Assembly (NCBI RefSeq): GCF_003408845.1
Contig: NZ_LRTV01000001.1
Location: 355,533-419,532, forward strand
Direction of reading: 5' to 3'
Source of the DNA: Gardnerella massiliensis
GTDB lineage: Bacteria; Actinomycetota; Actinomycetes; Actinomycetales; Bifidobacteriaceae
Length of the DNA stretch: 64,000 nucleotides
Of this stretch, positions 1 to 9,001 are shown one piece after another. Position 1 is the stretch's first letter; every line of letters starts with the position of its first letter. A program made the position numbers and the translations under genes. The notes below the pieces were generated by a model. The model saw only the letters and a list, made by a program, of their open reading frames with translations, did not search any database and was not told the origin of the DNA.

Positions 1-1455
1 ATTTACCTGGCCCATACCAATGCCAACCGTAGCATTGTCGTGCGCAAGCAAAATAGCGTTAGATTTTACGCAGCGAAGCGAACGCCACGCAAACTGCAAG
101 TCACGCAAAGTTGTTTCGTCAGCAGGATCTCCAGAAACAAGCTTCCAATTTTCAGGATTGTCACCAAAAGCGTCAATCTTATCTGCCGACTGCACTAACG
201 CGCCGCCGTCAATAGGATGCACTTGCAAGTCCAAAACTGGCGGATTTGCAACCTTCAAAATGCGAAGATTCTTCTTCTTAGTGCGAAGCAATTCCAAAGC
301 TTCAGGCTCATAGTCTGGAGCAACAATAACTTCGGTGAAAATTGGGCGAACACTTTCTGCCATTTCCAAAGTCACTGTAGTATTTGCAGCAATCACGCCA
401 CCATAAGCACTCACAGAATCGCAAGCATGAGCCTTTTTGTGCGCTTCGGCTGCAGTAGCTCCAATTGCCAAGCCGCAAGGATTATTATGCTTGCAAACAG
501 CAACAGCAATTTGCGGAGCAAAATCCCACACCGCGCGCCAAGCAGCATCCGCATCCACGTAATTGTTGTAGCTCATTGGTTTGCCGCCGAGAAGCTCAGC
601 CTGAGCTAAACCACCCTTGTGCAAAGGATCCACGTAGAGTCCGGCCTCTTGATGAGGATTTTCGCCGTAGCGAAGCTCGTGTTCCAAACGCCAAGTTCGC
701 GTGTACTGAGAAGGAAGCAGAACCTTCTTTCTTTCGTCAGCATTAGCATCCACACTTGTAGACTCATCGACGCAAGCTGCAGAATTGCTCAGCGTCTCTG
801 GTTTTGGCCATGCAGCACTACTCCACTGAGCAATAGCAGCATCGTAAGCAGCAGTGTGCTCAAAAGCTTTCCCTGCAAGATACTCACGCTCTTCTAAGCT
901 AAAACCTTCTCCAGAAGTAATACGATCAGCTAACAATTGATAATCTGCAGGATCGGTAATTACGGCAACAGACTTATGGTTTTTTGCCGCAGCCCTAATC
1001 ATAGAAGGCCCACCAATATCAATTTTTTCAATAATTGCGTCACTATCTGCGCCACTCATGACTGTGTCCACGAAAGGATACAGATTAACTACTACAGCGT
1101 CAAATGGGGCAATATGCAAGTCTTCCAACTGCTTAACATGGTCAGCATTATTCATATCCGCCAAAATTCCAGCATGAATATGCGGATCCAAAGTTTTTAC
1201 CCTACCATCAAGGCTCTCAGGGAATCCTGTAACGCTAGAAACTTCAACAACATTCACGCCAAGCTCAGCAAGGCGCGCTGCTGTTGAACCAGTTGACACA
1301 ACTTCCGTGCCAGCTTGTATAAACGCTTTTGCGAGTACCTCAAGTCCTTCCTTGTGAAAAACTGAGACGAGTACTCGGTGAATTGACCTCGTTCCTGTGG
1401 TTATCAGCACATCTGCATGTAATTCTTGGCTTTGTGTCTGTTGCACGGCGGTCAT
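1..1455 (-). CDS. purH: Bifunctional AICAR transformylase / IMP cyclohydrolase (PurH), partial
   Basis: PurH catalyses the last two steps of de novo IMP synthesis in the cytosol: formylation of AICAR with 10-formyl-THF, then ring closure. The reading frame starts at the ATG at 1455 with GGAAGG just upstream and stays open to the left edge, so the C-terminus is missing. An MGS-like cyclohydrolase domain occupies about residues 1-135 (STGSTAARLAELGV, SLDGRVKTL). The AICAR transformylase domain follows, with MSYNNYVDADAAW near residue 295 and the catalytic KHNNPCG motif near residue 319. The conserved KTLHP of the cyclohydrolase half reads KTLDP here. It lies 21 bp downstream of the DUF6350 membrane gene, so the two are probably co-transcribed, as in other actinobacteria. 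The family assignment is secure. Confidence 0.96.
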   Translation of the reverse strand, partial: MTAVQQTQSQELHADVLITTGTRSIHRVLVSVFHKEGLEVLAKAFIQAGTEVVSTGSTAARLAELGVNVVEVSSVTGFPESLDGRVKTLDPHIHAGILADMNNADHVKQLEDLHIAPFDAVVVNLYPFVDTVMSGADSDAIIEKIDIGGPSMIRAAAKNHKSVAVITDPADYQLLADRITSGEGFSLEEREYLAGKAFEHTAAYDAAIAQWSSAAWPKPETLSNSAACVDESTSVDANADERKKVLLPSQYTRTWRLEHELRYGENPHQEAGLYVDPLHKGGLAQAELLGGKPMSYNNYVDADAAWRAVWDFAPQIAVAVCKHNNPCGLAIGATAAEAHKKAHACDSVSAYGGVIAANTTVTLEMAESVRPIFTEVIVAPDYEPEALELLRTKKKNLRILKVANPPVLDLQVHPIDGGALVQSADKIDAFGDNPENWKLVSGDPADETTLRDLQFAWRSLRCVKSNAILLAHDNATVGIGMGQVN

Positions 1456-1476
1456 CCTTCCTTAATAGTGAGGAAT

Positions 1477-3588
1477 TTATTTTCTTTTGGCCTTTGACGA
1501 AACCGTTCTAGGTTTACTAGCTGTTTTCTTCAAAGACAAAGGTGAGATTTTCTGCTCACTGTCACCAACAGCTTTACTTAGACTGTGAGTAGAATCATGA
1601 GCAGCGGATTTTAAGGAACGCACTGCTGTTGCAACGCGTTTGGTAGTGTGCGCTGATTTCGTATCGACATGAGATGAAGCACGTCGTACAGTAGCGTTAT
1701 GCGACACTGTATCTGATTGCTTAGTTGCTTTGGTAGTGTTGGAGGCCGCAACATTTTTCACAGCTTGAACACTCGCTTTAAGGCCGTTGGTAAAGCCATG
1801 CGCAATGGTACGAGTCATCTCATTTGCCTTGCGGTAAACGCGCTTAGCCGCAGGCTTGCAATTATCAGTAAGTGTCGATAACGTTTCCAAAGCTGCAGCA
1901 GACTGTTTACGTAGCGCTTCAAATTTTTGAGTGCGCGAGTTAGGCTGCGTTGGCAAATCGTGCGAAGTTGAAGAAGCAGGCGTAGCTGAAACATGAGAAT
2001 CAGTTGCTGGAATAGCCTTACTCTGGCGGGTAAGAGTTTCCTTACTATCATCGCTAGGTTGAGTAGCAACATTAGTAGCAACACTAGTAGCAATGTTAGT
2101 ATCGGTAATAATTTCAGCCGTAGTTGTATTTACGGGAGAATGTGAGGCAATTGGTGGAAGTTCCTGAATTTCGTCGAGGACAGATTTCGAATGTGAGACA
2201 GATTTCGAGCGCGCGGCAGATTGATTACGCTCGATTTTTGTTCCAGCTTCCTTCGTTTCCTTCTGCAAAGTGCGTTCAGAAGATTGCTCACTTAAAGAAG
2301 ACTTGTTATTCTGCGGATCTTCATCTTTGTGCGAAGATTTTCCGTACGGCAACAAACCAATAAGATAACGCACTCCGCATGCAAAAAAGCTGCCTATAAT
2401 AGCCAATCCCCAGGCTATGCCAACGGCGTACAAAGTGAGATGTCCAACGGCGCGCGTGCTCTCAATAATGTCAACACCTATGTGCGCAAGCCTATATTCT
2501 CCCAAAGAACCATTAGCGAAGGAAAACACTACGGAGCATACCACCGTAATAATTGCTGCAATACCAATACAATCTCCTGCAGACTGCGCGGCATTCACCA
2601 TAAACGTTTTACGATCAGTGCTGTCTTTTATGTTATGCAATTGCAGAGCACAACCGCGTTTATGCAGAATAATAATCAAAACGACTACAGCACAAACAGT
2701 AGGAATTAGCGAGTTGAAAAGAATGCGGTATACGCAATCATTAATCGACTCAGGGAAAATGCCAAAGACTGGCACAGGCGGTAATGCTTTATATTGTGCT
2801 GCACTTAAGGAAAAATAAGCAACTTTGCCAATAGCAAATCCTGCTCCACAAATCCAAGACAATGCCCAAATTGCCACGTTTGGCAACCATACTAAGCAAG
2901 CAATGGTAGTAAGTATTCGCGAACCGTTTTGCATTCCTAACTTCAAGAAAAACGAGTTAACGGATCCAATATGTGTGAAGGACCACACTACAACGGTGAC
3001 GATTGCAACAACAGCATACAGAGAAAATACTATTATAGCTGCGCGAACCGTAATACGAATATTTTTCTGCGCCCATGAAGGAAATATTTGTTGATACCGC
3101 TTCTTACAAACCTCACTAAACCTGCTTTTAGGAAGCAATGCAATAGCTAATGCAATCACATATATGCAAGCACATTTGACAATAATAACAAGCAGTGAAT
3201 CAACCAACGTAACATGCGTATTTTGAGAAAGAACAGCATTCGCTGCAACCCAAACAGCAAATCCCGTACTATAGGCTAAAATGCCGCCTTTAATACGACG
3301 AATCAAAGCAACAAGCACTGATAGAAGAAGCAGTGTTAAGCCTAACGGAATAATAGTGAGAACACAGTTGCCAAAAGTGATTCCAACCCCTTGAGCAAAC
3401 ATGAGTACAGCCCAAGTCATAGACATGGCTGAATCAGAAAGATTACCCGTGCCCTCTTCAATAGAAACCACAAGAAGCGTTAACGATAAAAACAGGCCTA
3501 TGGTAAGCGAAAATGCGAAAAGCGTAATGCAAGGCGCAATAACACCCTTAAGCATGCAAAGTAAGGAAGACTTGATTTTTTCAATCAT
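1477..3588 (-). CDS. DUF6350 (PerM-like) polytopic membrane protein
   Basis: A 703-residue membrane protein. About ten hydrophobic segments fill the first 430 residues. A long hydrophilic tail rich in Ser, Thr, Ala and Lys follows, ending in basic residues (KAKRK) and probably cytoplasmic. The start at 3588 is chosen because AAAGGAG (complement of 3594-3600) sits at ideal spacing; an ATG seven codons upstream has no such site. The neighbourhood next to purH matches the mycobacterial PerM locus, a membrane protein linked to cell division and persistence; that role is carried over by family and position only. In many actinobacteria sucCD lie near this gene, but here the next gene upstream is apt. 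The tail looks disordered and could bind nucleic acid or envelope proteins. Confidence 0.75.
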   Translation of the reverse strand: MIEKIKSSLLCMLKGVIAPCITLFAFSLTIGLFLSLTLLVVSIEEGTGNLSDSAMSMTWAVLMFAQGVGITFGNCVLTIIPLGLTLLLLSVLVALIRRIKGGILAYSTGFAVWVAANAVLSQNTHVTLVDSLLVIIVKCACIYVIALAIALLPKSRFSEVCKKRYQQIFPSWAQKNIRITVRAAIIVFSLYAVVAIVTVVVWSFTHIGSVNSFFLKLGMQNGSRILTTIACLVWLPNVAIWALSWICGAGFAIGKVAYFSLSAAQYKALPPVPVFGIFPESINDCVYRILFNSLIPTVCAVVVLIIILHKRGCALQLHNIKDSTDRKTFMVNAAQSAGDCIGIAAIITVVCSVVFSFANGSLGEYRLAHIGVDIIESTRAVGHLTLYAVGIAWGLAIIGSFFACGVRYLIGLLPYGKSSHKDEDPQNNKSSLSEQSSERTLQKETKEAGTKIERNQSAARSKSVSHSKSVLDEIQELPPIASHSPVNTTTAEIITDTNIATSVATNVATQPSDDSKETLTRQSKAIPATDSHVSATPASSTSHDLPTQPNSRTQKFEALRKQSAAALETLSTLTDNCKPAAKRVYRKANEMTRTIAHGFTNGLKASVQAVKNVAASNTTKATKQSDTVSHNATVRRASSHVDTKSAHTTKRVATAVRSLKSAAHDSTHSLSKAVGDSEQKISPLSLKKTASKPRTVSSKAKRK

Positions 3589-3671
3589 AACAGCTCCTTT
3601 CAATGCCACTAAACACGAGTAAAACGTGTTATTATTTTCAGCGCTTTACAAAGTTTCAATATTAAGCTTAT

Positions 3672-4253
3672 TTATGCCGGCATGGTTATTAAGCTGCTGC
3701 ACGAAAACTTATGCAAATCACTCATTCCACTAATGCCGTTGAGTTCAATGACGAAGCTAAAACCTGCTACGACTCCTTGTGCGCGTTCAACAAGGCGCGC
3801 AGCAGCCTTAGCAGTACCGCCAGTCGCAATCAGATCATCAACAATAAGCACATGCTGACCAGGCTTTATAGCACCACGCTCAATCTCGATGCTCGCTTGA
3901 CCATATTCGAGCATATAGGACTCAGTAATCACAGGAGGAGGAAGTTTACCCGCCTTACGAACAGCAAGAAAACCTTTGCCTAAACGAGCTGCGAGTAAAG
4001 GACCAAACAAAAATCCACGCGCTTCAAGTCCAGCAATGAGGTCGATGGAATCAGCTGGCACCGGCAGTGCATCAACAAGAGCGTCGATTAAAATGCGCAT
4101 ACCACGCGCATCCGCAAAAATAGGAAGAAAATCACGGAAAGTGATACGAGGATTTGGGAATCCCGGAATGGTACGGATCAGCGAAGCAAAATAAGCTGCA
4201 TCTTCTTCGCTTACTGTCTTCAATGATTTCACTACAATATCCGTTGTTGTCAT
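3672..4253 (-). CDS. apt: Adenine phosphoribosyltransferase
   Basis: Salvages adenine with PRPP to give AMP. The 193-residue protein has the PRPP-binding motif VLIVDDLIATGGTA near residue 125 and the APT-type stretch GLEARGFLFGPLLAARLG. The start at 4253 (MTTTDIVVK) gives the normal family length; a longer open frame reaches 4346 but would add 31 uncharacteristic residues. An AGGA lies close upstream of this ATG. It is downstream of yajC and upstream of the DUF6350-purH pair, so purine salvage and de novo synthesis genes are close together. Confidence 0.95.
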   Translation of the reverse strand: MTTTDIVVKSLKTVSEEDAAYFASLIRTIPGFPNPRITFRDFLPIFADARGMRILIDALVDALPVPADSIDLIAGLEARGFLFGPLLAARLGKGFLAVRKAGKLPPPVITESYMLEYGQASIEIERGAIKPGQHVLIVDDLIATGGTAKAAARLVERAQGVVAGFSFVIELNGISGMSDLHKFSCSSLITMPA

Positions 4254-4372
4254 AATCCTAACGTTCTTTTCGTTGCAACCTGTTTTTAAGAATATGAGGA
4301 AAGTATACGCATGTTCGCGTGATGTGCGAAGCATGAACCGCATCACACATCACAACTTCAAGTATTACATAA

Positions 4373-4840
4373 TTAATTTGCAGCAGTCGTCACGAGAAGC
4401 GCTATTGCACTGTCTTCTTCAGTGGACTCGGCAGTGGACTCGGCAGTTGGCTCAGCAGTTGGCTCAGCAGTTGGCTCAGAAACATCTTGTTTATCAGTTT
4501 CTTCGATATCAGCTTTGGCTTCCATTTTTTCGTTTGCTTCAGCTTCTTCGTCACTAATAAACGCTGGTCGCACGTACACTCTGTTTACAGCGCGGAATGA
4601 TACCCTAAGCAAGCTACCCTGAGAATCGAGAACAATTTCTTCATACTGAGTATCGACGCTCACAATCTTGCCGATAATCCCGCCAATGGTAATAACTTCA
4701 GTACCTGGTTCCAAAGAATCGTGGAAGGAACGCATTTCAGCCTGACGCTTCTTTGCATTACGAGATTGGAACCACATCATGGCAACCATTGCTACGATAA
4801 GCACGATAAGCATGCCATATTGCTGGAAAAATTGAGGCAC
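4373..4840 (-). CDS. yajC: Preprotein translocase accessory subunit YajC
   Basis: A 155-residue protein with one N-terminal membrane helix (about residues 8-24), then the YajC core (GTEVITIGGIIGKI, VDTQYEEIVLD). YajC associates with SecDF-SecYEG at the inner membrane. The last 50 residues are an acidic Glu/Ala/Thr-rich tail that includes a short TAEP/TAES repeat coded by a 12-bp tandem array (4421-4480). The gene is directly downstream of ruvB, a common actinobacterial order (ruvCAB-yajC), though secDF does not follow here. Confidence 0.92.
   Translation of the reverse strand: MPQFFQQYGMLIVLIVAMVAMMWFQSRNAKKRQAEMRSFHDSLEPGTEVITIGGIIGKIVSVDTQYEEIVLDSQGSLLRVSFRAVNRVYVRPAFISDEEAEANEKMEAKADIEETDKQDVSEPTAEPTAEPTAESTAESTEEDSAIALLVTTAAN
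4421..4480. repeat. 12-bp coding tandem repeat in yajC tail
   Basis: Five head-to-tail 12-bp units, two reading AGTGGACTCGGC and three AGTTGGCTCAGC or a one-base variant. They encode TAEP/TAES tetrapeptides in the YajC tail. The unit length keeps the frame, so copy number can change without breaking the gene. Confidence 0.85.
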
Positions 4841-4901
4841 AGTAAAAACTCCTTAAGTGTCCAACCCTAAGACGGTCGAAATGCCGTCCAAATCAAATAT
4901 T

Positions 4902-5963
4902 TTAGGCTAGCTCGCTGACATTACGAGGCGGTTCTAAGCCTACATGACGCCACGCTTTTTCGGTTGCAACACGTCCTTTAGGTGTTCGTATGAGGAATCC
5001 TTCACGAACTAAATACGGTTCGCAAACTGTTTCAACAGTTTCAGATTCCTCACCAACCATTGCAGCTAAATTATTAAGACCAACCGGCCCACCATTGAAT
5101 TGGCAAACCATCGCCTTCAAAACTGCCATATCAAGCCGATCGAGACCCTGCGTATCGATTTGGTATAAAGCCAACGCCTCAGTAACAGCCTGACGATTTA
5201 TGTCGGATAAGTCGTGCACAATAGCCCAGTCTCGCACACGCCTCAGTAAACGATTTGCAATACGAGGAGTGCCACGCGATCGCAACGACAATTCCTTTGC
5301 AGCTTGGTCAACAAGTTTAATACCAAGCACCTGAGCTGAACGTTCAATAAGCTTTTCAAGCTCCTCCTGCGGATAAAAATCAAGATGAGCCGTAAAACCA
5401 AAACGAGCACGCAGCGGAGAAGGAAGCATGCCTTCACGAGTTGTAGCACCAACCACAGTAAAACGAGGCAATGTTAACGGTATCGACGAAGCACCAGGCC
5501 CCTTACCTACCATGACGTCAACACGAAAATCTTCCATCGCAATATAAAGCAGCTCTTCTGCAGCACGCGGCAAACGATGGATTTCGTCAATAAACAACAC
5601 TTCACCAGTGTCTAAAGCGCTTAATATAGATGCAAGATCGCCTGCATGCTGAATAGCAGGACCGGAGGTGATACGAATAGGCACTTGAAGCTCATTAGCA
5701 ACAATCATTGCGAGAGTGGTTTTACCCAAACCCGGAGGACCAGCCAAAAGCATGTGATCAGGAGGTACTTCGCGTTTTTTAGCAGCGTCTAAGAAGAGCT
5801 GTAGCTGCGCTTTCAACACCGGCTGACCAATAAAACCTTCCAAAGCTCGCGGTCGAAGCTCCTCATCGCTCAACTGCTCATTTGCCAAAGGTGCAGAAGA
5901 AACCATACGCAATGATGCCTCGGCAACACCCGTATTTACAGCAGTAGTATGTTCATCGCTCAT
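4902..5963 (-). CDS. ruvB: Holliday junction branch-migration ATPase RuvB
   Basis: A 353-residue AAA+ motor that drives branch migration with RuvA. Walker [10 protein letters not shown] lies near residue 70, Walker B LFIDEIHR near 122, sensor VGATTR near 172, followed by the small AAA domain and a C-terminal winged helix ([17 protein letters not shown]). Length is typical. It follows ruvA after 44 bp and probably shares its LexA-controlled transcript. Confidence 0.98.
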   Translation of the reverse strand: MSDEHTTAVNTGVAEASLRMVSSAPLANEQLSDEELRPRALEGFIGQPVLKAQLQLFLDAAKKREVPPDHMLLAGPPGLGKTTLAMIVANELQVPIRITSGPAIQHAGDLASILSALDTGEVLFIDEIHRLPRAAEELLYIAMEDFRVDVMVGKGPGASSIPLTLPRFTVVGATTREGMLPSPLRARFGFTAHLDFYPQEELEKLIERSAQVLGIKLVDQAAKELSLRSRGTPRIANRLLRRVRDWAIVHDLSDINRQAVTEALALYQIDTQGLDRLDMAVLKAMVCQFNGGPVGLNNLAAMVGEESETVETVCEPYLVREGFLIRTPKGRVATEKAWRHVGLEPPRNVSELA

Positions 5964-6007
5964 CGCACACCATCCAACGATTCATCCCTACACAAATATG
6001 ACACATC

Positions 6008-6637
6008 TCACCTGCCCCTATCGAGTGAAACCAATGCCTTACGCAGAATGTCAGACATATCTGAATCAGATAACGGCATTGAAAAATTACACTTTTCACA
6101 AACATACTCAACAGCACGCTGAGCATCAGCTTGCTTCCAACCTAACGAAACAAGACCCTCAACTACAGATTGCACACTAGTATCAGAAATCTTCTGCTGC
6201 GATTTAACAGAACTGCTATCAGTATTTGTCAATATTTCAGAATCGAGAGAACCCTTAAGTTCCAAAATAATTTTTTGAGCACCCTTCTTCCCCAATCCTG
6301 GTGCGGAAGAAAGAGTTGTTACATCACCTTCTGAAATAGCCTGCAAAAGACGATCGACGTTCAGTGTAGAAAGTAAAGAAAGGGCAACTTTAGGACCAAT
6401 GCCACTAACTTTTTGAACTTGCAAAAACATTTTTTTCGCCGACTGACTGGTAAAGCCATACAGAGTTAGAGCATCTTGCGAAACTTGCATAGACGTATAC
6501 ACACGAACTTCCTGCCCCTCGCGTAACGTAGCTAAATCCGCAGTTGGCATATATGTTTCGTAACCAACCCCCGAAACAAGAATAAGCGCAGTGCGAGCGT
6601 CAACCGACTCCACCTGTCCAACCAACATTCCAATCAT
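6008..6637 (-). CDS. ruvA: Holliday junction DNA helicase subunit RuvA
   Basis: A 209-residue protein that binds the four-way junction and recruits RuvB. It has an N-terminal OB domain (MIGMLVGQVESVDARTALIL), tandem helix-hairpin-helix motifs (VSGIGPKVALSLLSTL and APGLGKKGAQKIILELKG) and a C-terminal domain III after a Ser-rich linker. A 105-bp gap separates it from ruvC and holds a promoter and a LexA-type palindrome, so ruvAB can be driven separately from ruvC. Confidence 0.97.
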   Translation of the reverse strand: MIGMLVGQVESVDARTALILVSGVGYETYMPTADLATLREGQEVRVYTSMQVSQDALTLYGFTSQSAKKMFLQVQKVSGIGPKVALSLLSTLNVDRLLQAISEGDVTTLSSAPGLGKKGAQKIILELKGSLDSEILTNTDSSSVKSQQKISDTSVQSVVEGLVSLGWKQADAQRAVEYVCEKCNFSMPLSDSDMSDILRKALVSLDRGR

Positions 6638-6681
6638 AAGCGCTTACCTCTTAGCCGTACGTAACTTGACGAAATCGTGTT

Positions 6682-6710
6682 CTTATACAAGCTGGCAGCA
6701 ATAAACGCAA
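6682..6710 (-). promoter_or_regulatory. Probable ruvA promoter
   Basis: On the minus strand TTGCGT (complement of 6705-6710) and TATAAG (complement of 6682-6687) are separated by 17 bp, a good sigma-70-type spacing. The element lies 45 bp upstream of the ruvA start. Confidence 0.6.
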
Positions 6711-6717
6711 CCAAGCA

Positions 6718-6735
6718 ATAGAACAGATGTTCTAT
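6718..6735. promoter_or_regulatory. LexA-type SOS box upstream of ruvAB
   Basis: ATAGAACAGATGTTCTAT is a perfect 7-4-7 palindrome. It contains GAAC-N4-GTTC, the core of the actinobacterial and Gram-positive LexA box. It sits just upstream of the predicted -35 of the ruvA promoter, consistent with SOS control of ruvAB. Binding is inferred. Confidence 0.75.
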
Positions 6736-6742
6736 AAATATC

Positions 6743-7324
6743 CTACATGTCTCGAACGACAGAAGAACCACTACGCGCCACACGTTGAGCCAAAGCCCAC
6801 TGTTTTTGAGCCGGCGTCAAATGTTGCTCACGCTCCCCTCCCTGCAAAGCACCGGCAGGGCGAAGAGCATGACAGATAGCTTGCGCTAAAGCGTCGGCAG
6901 CATCAGCCGGCTTTGGAAGTATATTAAGACCTAATAGGCGCGCTACCATGCGCTCAACCTGCGGTTTTTGTGCTTTACCATCCCCAGCAACCGCAAGTTT
7001 CACTTCCGTCGGCGTATGTAATGCTACAGGAATATTGCGCTGGGCAGCCGCAAGCATAGCAAGACCAGCAACCTGTGCAGTACCGAGCACAGTATTGCGA
7101 TTTTCTTGAGCAAAAACACGTTCAATAGACACAGCATCCGGAGAAAAACGCTCAATTTTTTCAACTAAACCGTTATAAATCTTAAGCAATCTCAAATCTT
7201 GAGAAAGTTCAGGATCAGACCGTAACACATCGACGTGAATAAAAGAAAGCCGACGCGAAACGCCGGCTTCAATCACGCCGACCCCGCAGCGAGTAAGCCC
7301 GGGGTCAACGCCCAAAATCATCAT
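6743..7324 (-). CDS. ruvC: Holliday junction resolvase RuvC
   Basis: A 193-residue endonuclease that cleaves Holliday junctions. The RNase H-like active site is visible: [16 protein letters not shown] (first Asp), [10 protein letters not shown] (Glu) and [14 protein letters not shown] (C-terminal acidic residues). The start is 6 bp from the yebC stop, so it is translationally linked to yebC. The ATGATG start gives Met-Met; either codon could initiate. Confidence 0.97.
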   Translation of the reverse strand: MMILGVDPGLTRCGVGVIEAGVSRRLSFIHVDVLRSDPELSQDLRLLKIYNGLVEKIERFSPDAVSIERVFAQENRNTVLGTAQVAGLAMLAAAQRNIPVALHTPTEVKLAVAGDGKAQKPQVERMVARLLGLNILPKPADAADALAQAICHALRPAGALQGGEREQHLTPAQKQWALAQRVARSGSSVVRDM

Positions 7325-7330
7325 AGGAAA

Positions 7331-8089
7331 CTATTCTGCTTCCTCAAGCTGAGCCATAACCTCATCAGAGGCAGTCCAGTTGCTGTAAATATTCTGCACA
7401 TCATCGAGGTCGTCGAGATTATCAATCAAACGAGAAACCTTCTGAGCATCTTCCAAGCTCAACTCAACTTCGTTATTTGGATGCATGATAATATCTGCAG
7501 AATCGTAGTCGAAACCAGCCTCCTGCAAAGCCTTACGAACGGTGACCAAATCGCTGGAACCAGTGTAAACAGAGTACACATCACCGTCGTCGGCCACATC
7601 CTCAGCACCAGCTTCAGCTGCAACTTCAAAGAGCTTATCGTAATCGACACCTTCGGAAGGAACCTCAATCAAGCCCTTACGCTCGAAGTTGAAGCTCACA
7701 GAACCGCTTGTTGCCAAGGAACCGTTACCCTTAGTAAGCGTGGAACGCACGTCAGCAGCAGCACGATTACGGTTATCGGTAAGGCATTCAATAATCAAAC
7801 CAACACCTGCAGGAGCGTAACCTTCGTAAACAATCTCCTCATAGTTGGCACCGCCAGCTTCTTCACCAGAACCACGCTTTACAGCGCGCTTGATGTTATC
7901 GGCAGGCATAGAAGCCTTCTTAGCTTTAACGATGGCATCATACAAAGTAGGGTTACCATCAGGATCACCGCCGCCCAAACGTGCAGCAATTTCAATGTTC
8001 TTAATAAGCTTCGCAAAGAGCTTTCCACGCTTTGCGTCGATAGCGGCCTTCTTGTGCTTGGTAGTCGCCCACTTGGAATGACCTGACAT
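7331..8089 (-). CDS. yebC: YebC/PmpR family protein
   Basis: A 252-residue protein with the family N-terminus [20 protein letters not shown] and the three-domain length of the family. Members are described as transcriptional regulators and, more recently, as translation factors that help ribosomes through proline-rich stretches. It is first in the yebC-ruvC pair and lies downstream of the phosphatidyltransferase gene, an order common in actinobacteria. Confidence 0.94.
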   Translation of the reverse strand: MSGHSKWATTKHKKAAIDAKRGKLFAKLIKNIEIAARLGGGDPDGNPTLYDAIVKAKKASMPADNIKRAVKRGSGEEAGGANYEEIVYEGYAPAGVGLIIECLTDNRNRAAADVRSTLTKGNGSLATSGSVSFNFERKGLIEVPSEGVDYDKLFEVAAEAGAEDVADDGDVYSVYTGSSDLVTVRKALQEAGFDYDSADIIMHPNNEVELSLEDAQKVSRLIDNLDDLDDVQNIYSNWTASDEVMAQLEEAE

Positions 8090-8151
8090 GATACTCCTAA
8101 AACGTACAGTTAATCAAACGAAACGATTTTATTGCGCTTTCGCGACAAATT

Positions 8152-8808
8152 TTATTTAGCTTTTTGTTGAAGACCTTGCTTTACTTCAAGAATACGTTGA
8201 ACAACAGTTACAATACCGCCGATTGATAGCGATATCATCGCGCAACTTAACCAGAAAAGTTGATTAGTAATTCCAGATAATCCCATAGCAATAAGTAGTA
8301 GCGCAACGCGATCCGCCCTAGTAATCAATCCACTTTTAGGATCAACCGAAACCGACTGCCCGCGAGCGCGAGTGTACGACGTTACAAAAGCAGCCATAAG
8401 CGCAATCATGCAAGTAAATAATCCAGCGTATTTCAACGACATTCCAATAAAGGACGGCATCCAAATGCACACATTTTTATTATTTGCTCGCCATAAGCAA
8501 ATGAACACTGCCATAAAAAGCGACCAGTCTGCAATACGATCAAGAGTAGAATCAAGAAACGCGCCAAAGCGAGTGCCACCAGTAGTTAGTGCAGCAACTG
8601 AACCATCTAACCCATCTGCAAGTACGAAAATTGTAAGCAATATAGTTCCTGCAACAAGTTGGCCTGTAAAAGCCGTTACGAAAGCTGTAACAACTACTGC
8701 TAATGTGCCAACAATTGTTACCGCATCAGCACTTACGCCTAGTCGAACTAGCAATTTTGCAATCGGGGCAATAACGCGCTTAAAACCACTGCGTAACGAT
8801 TCCAGCAT
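8152..8808 (-). CDS. CDP-alcohol phosphatidyltransferase, probably phosphatidylinositol-phosphate synthase
   Basis: A 218-residue membrane enzyme expected to join CDP-diacylglycerol to an alcohol, probably inositol phosphate given its actinobacterial gene context. The start at 8808 (MLESLRSGFKR) has AGGAAGG eight bases upstream; a longer frame to 8919 would run into the thrS terminator. The signature region reads DGLDGSVAAL...GGTRFGAFLDSTLDRIAD: all four Asp and the Gly residues are present, but the Arg of the usual DGxxAR is Ala. About five membrane helices follow. The substrate is inferred; a phosphatidylglycerophosphate-type role is the main alternative. Confidence 0.82.
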   Translation of the reverse strand: MLESLRSGFKRVIAPIAKLLVRLGVSADAVTIVGTLAVVVTAFVTAFTGQLVAGTILLTIFVLADGLDGSVAALTTGGTRFGAFLDSTLDRIADWSLFMAVFICLWRANNKNVCIWMPSFIGMSLKYAGLFTCMIALMAAFVTSYTRARGQSVSVDPKSGLITRADRVALLLIAMGLSGITNQLFWLSCAMISLSIGGIVTVVQRILEVKQGLQQKAK

Positions 8809-8906
8809 CGAATCAACCTTCCTAGCGCAATCAAGCAAGTAAAACTCGGGTTCAATAACACTTTTATAGTAGCTGTGCGACTGTAAGAAGATAGTAAGAA
8901 GATAAT

Positions 8907-8942
8907 AAAAAGCCCACACAACGTTAAGAAGTGTGGGCTTTT
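8907..8942 (-). terminator. Rho-independent terminator after thrS
   Basis: Stem arms AAAAGCCCACAC and GTGTGGGCTTTT flank an 11-nt loop. On the minus strand the hairpin is followed by TTTTTATT. It ends the thrS transcript, so the phosphatidyltransferase gene needs its own promoter or readthrough. Confidence 0.85.
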
Positions 8943-9001
8943 GTTAGTTAAGATTCAGCTTACATAGCTTAGCTTACTTAAGTTAGGTTACCTAAATTAA
9001 G

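Noticed and set aside
8809-8919. N-terminal extension of the phosphatidyltransferase
   Set aside because: It overlaps the thrS terminator hairpin and lacks a ribosome site; the ATG at 8808 has a strong one.
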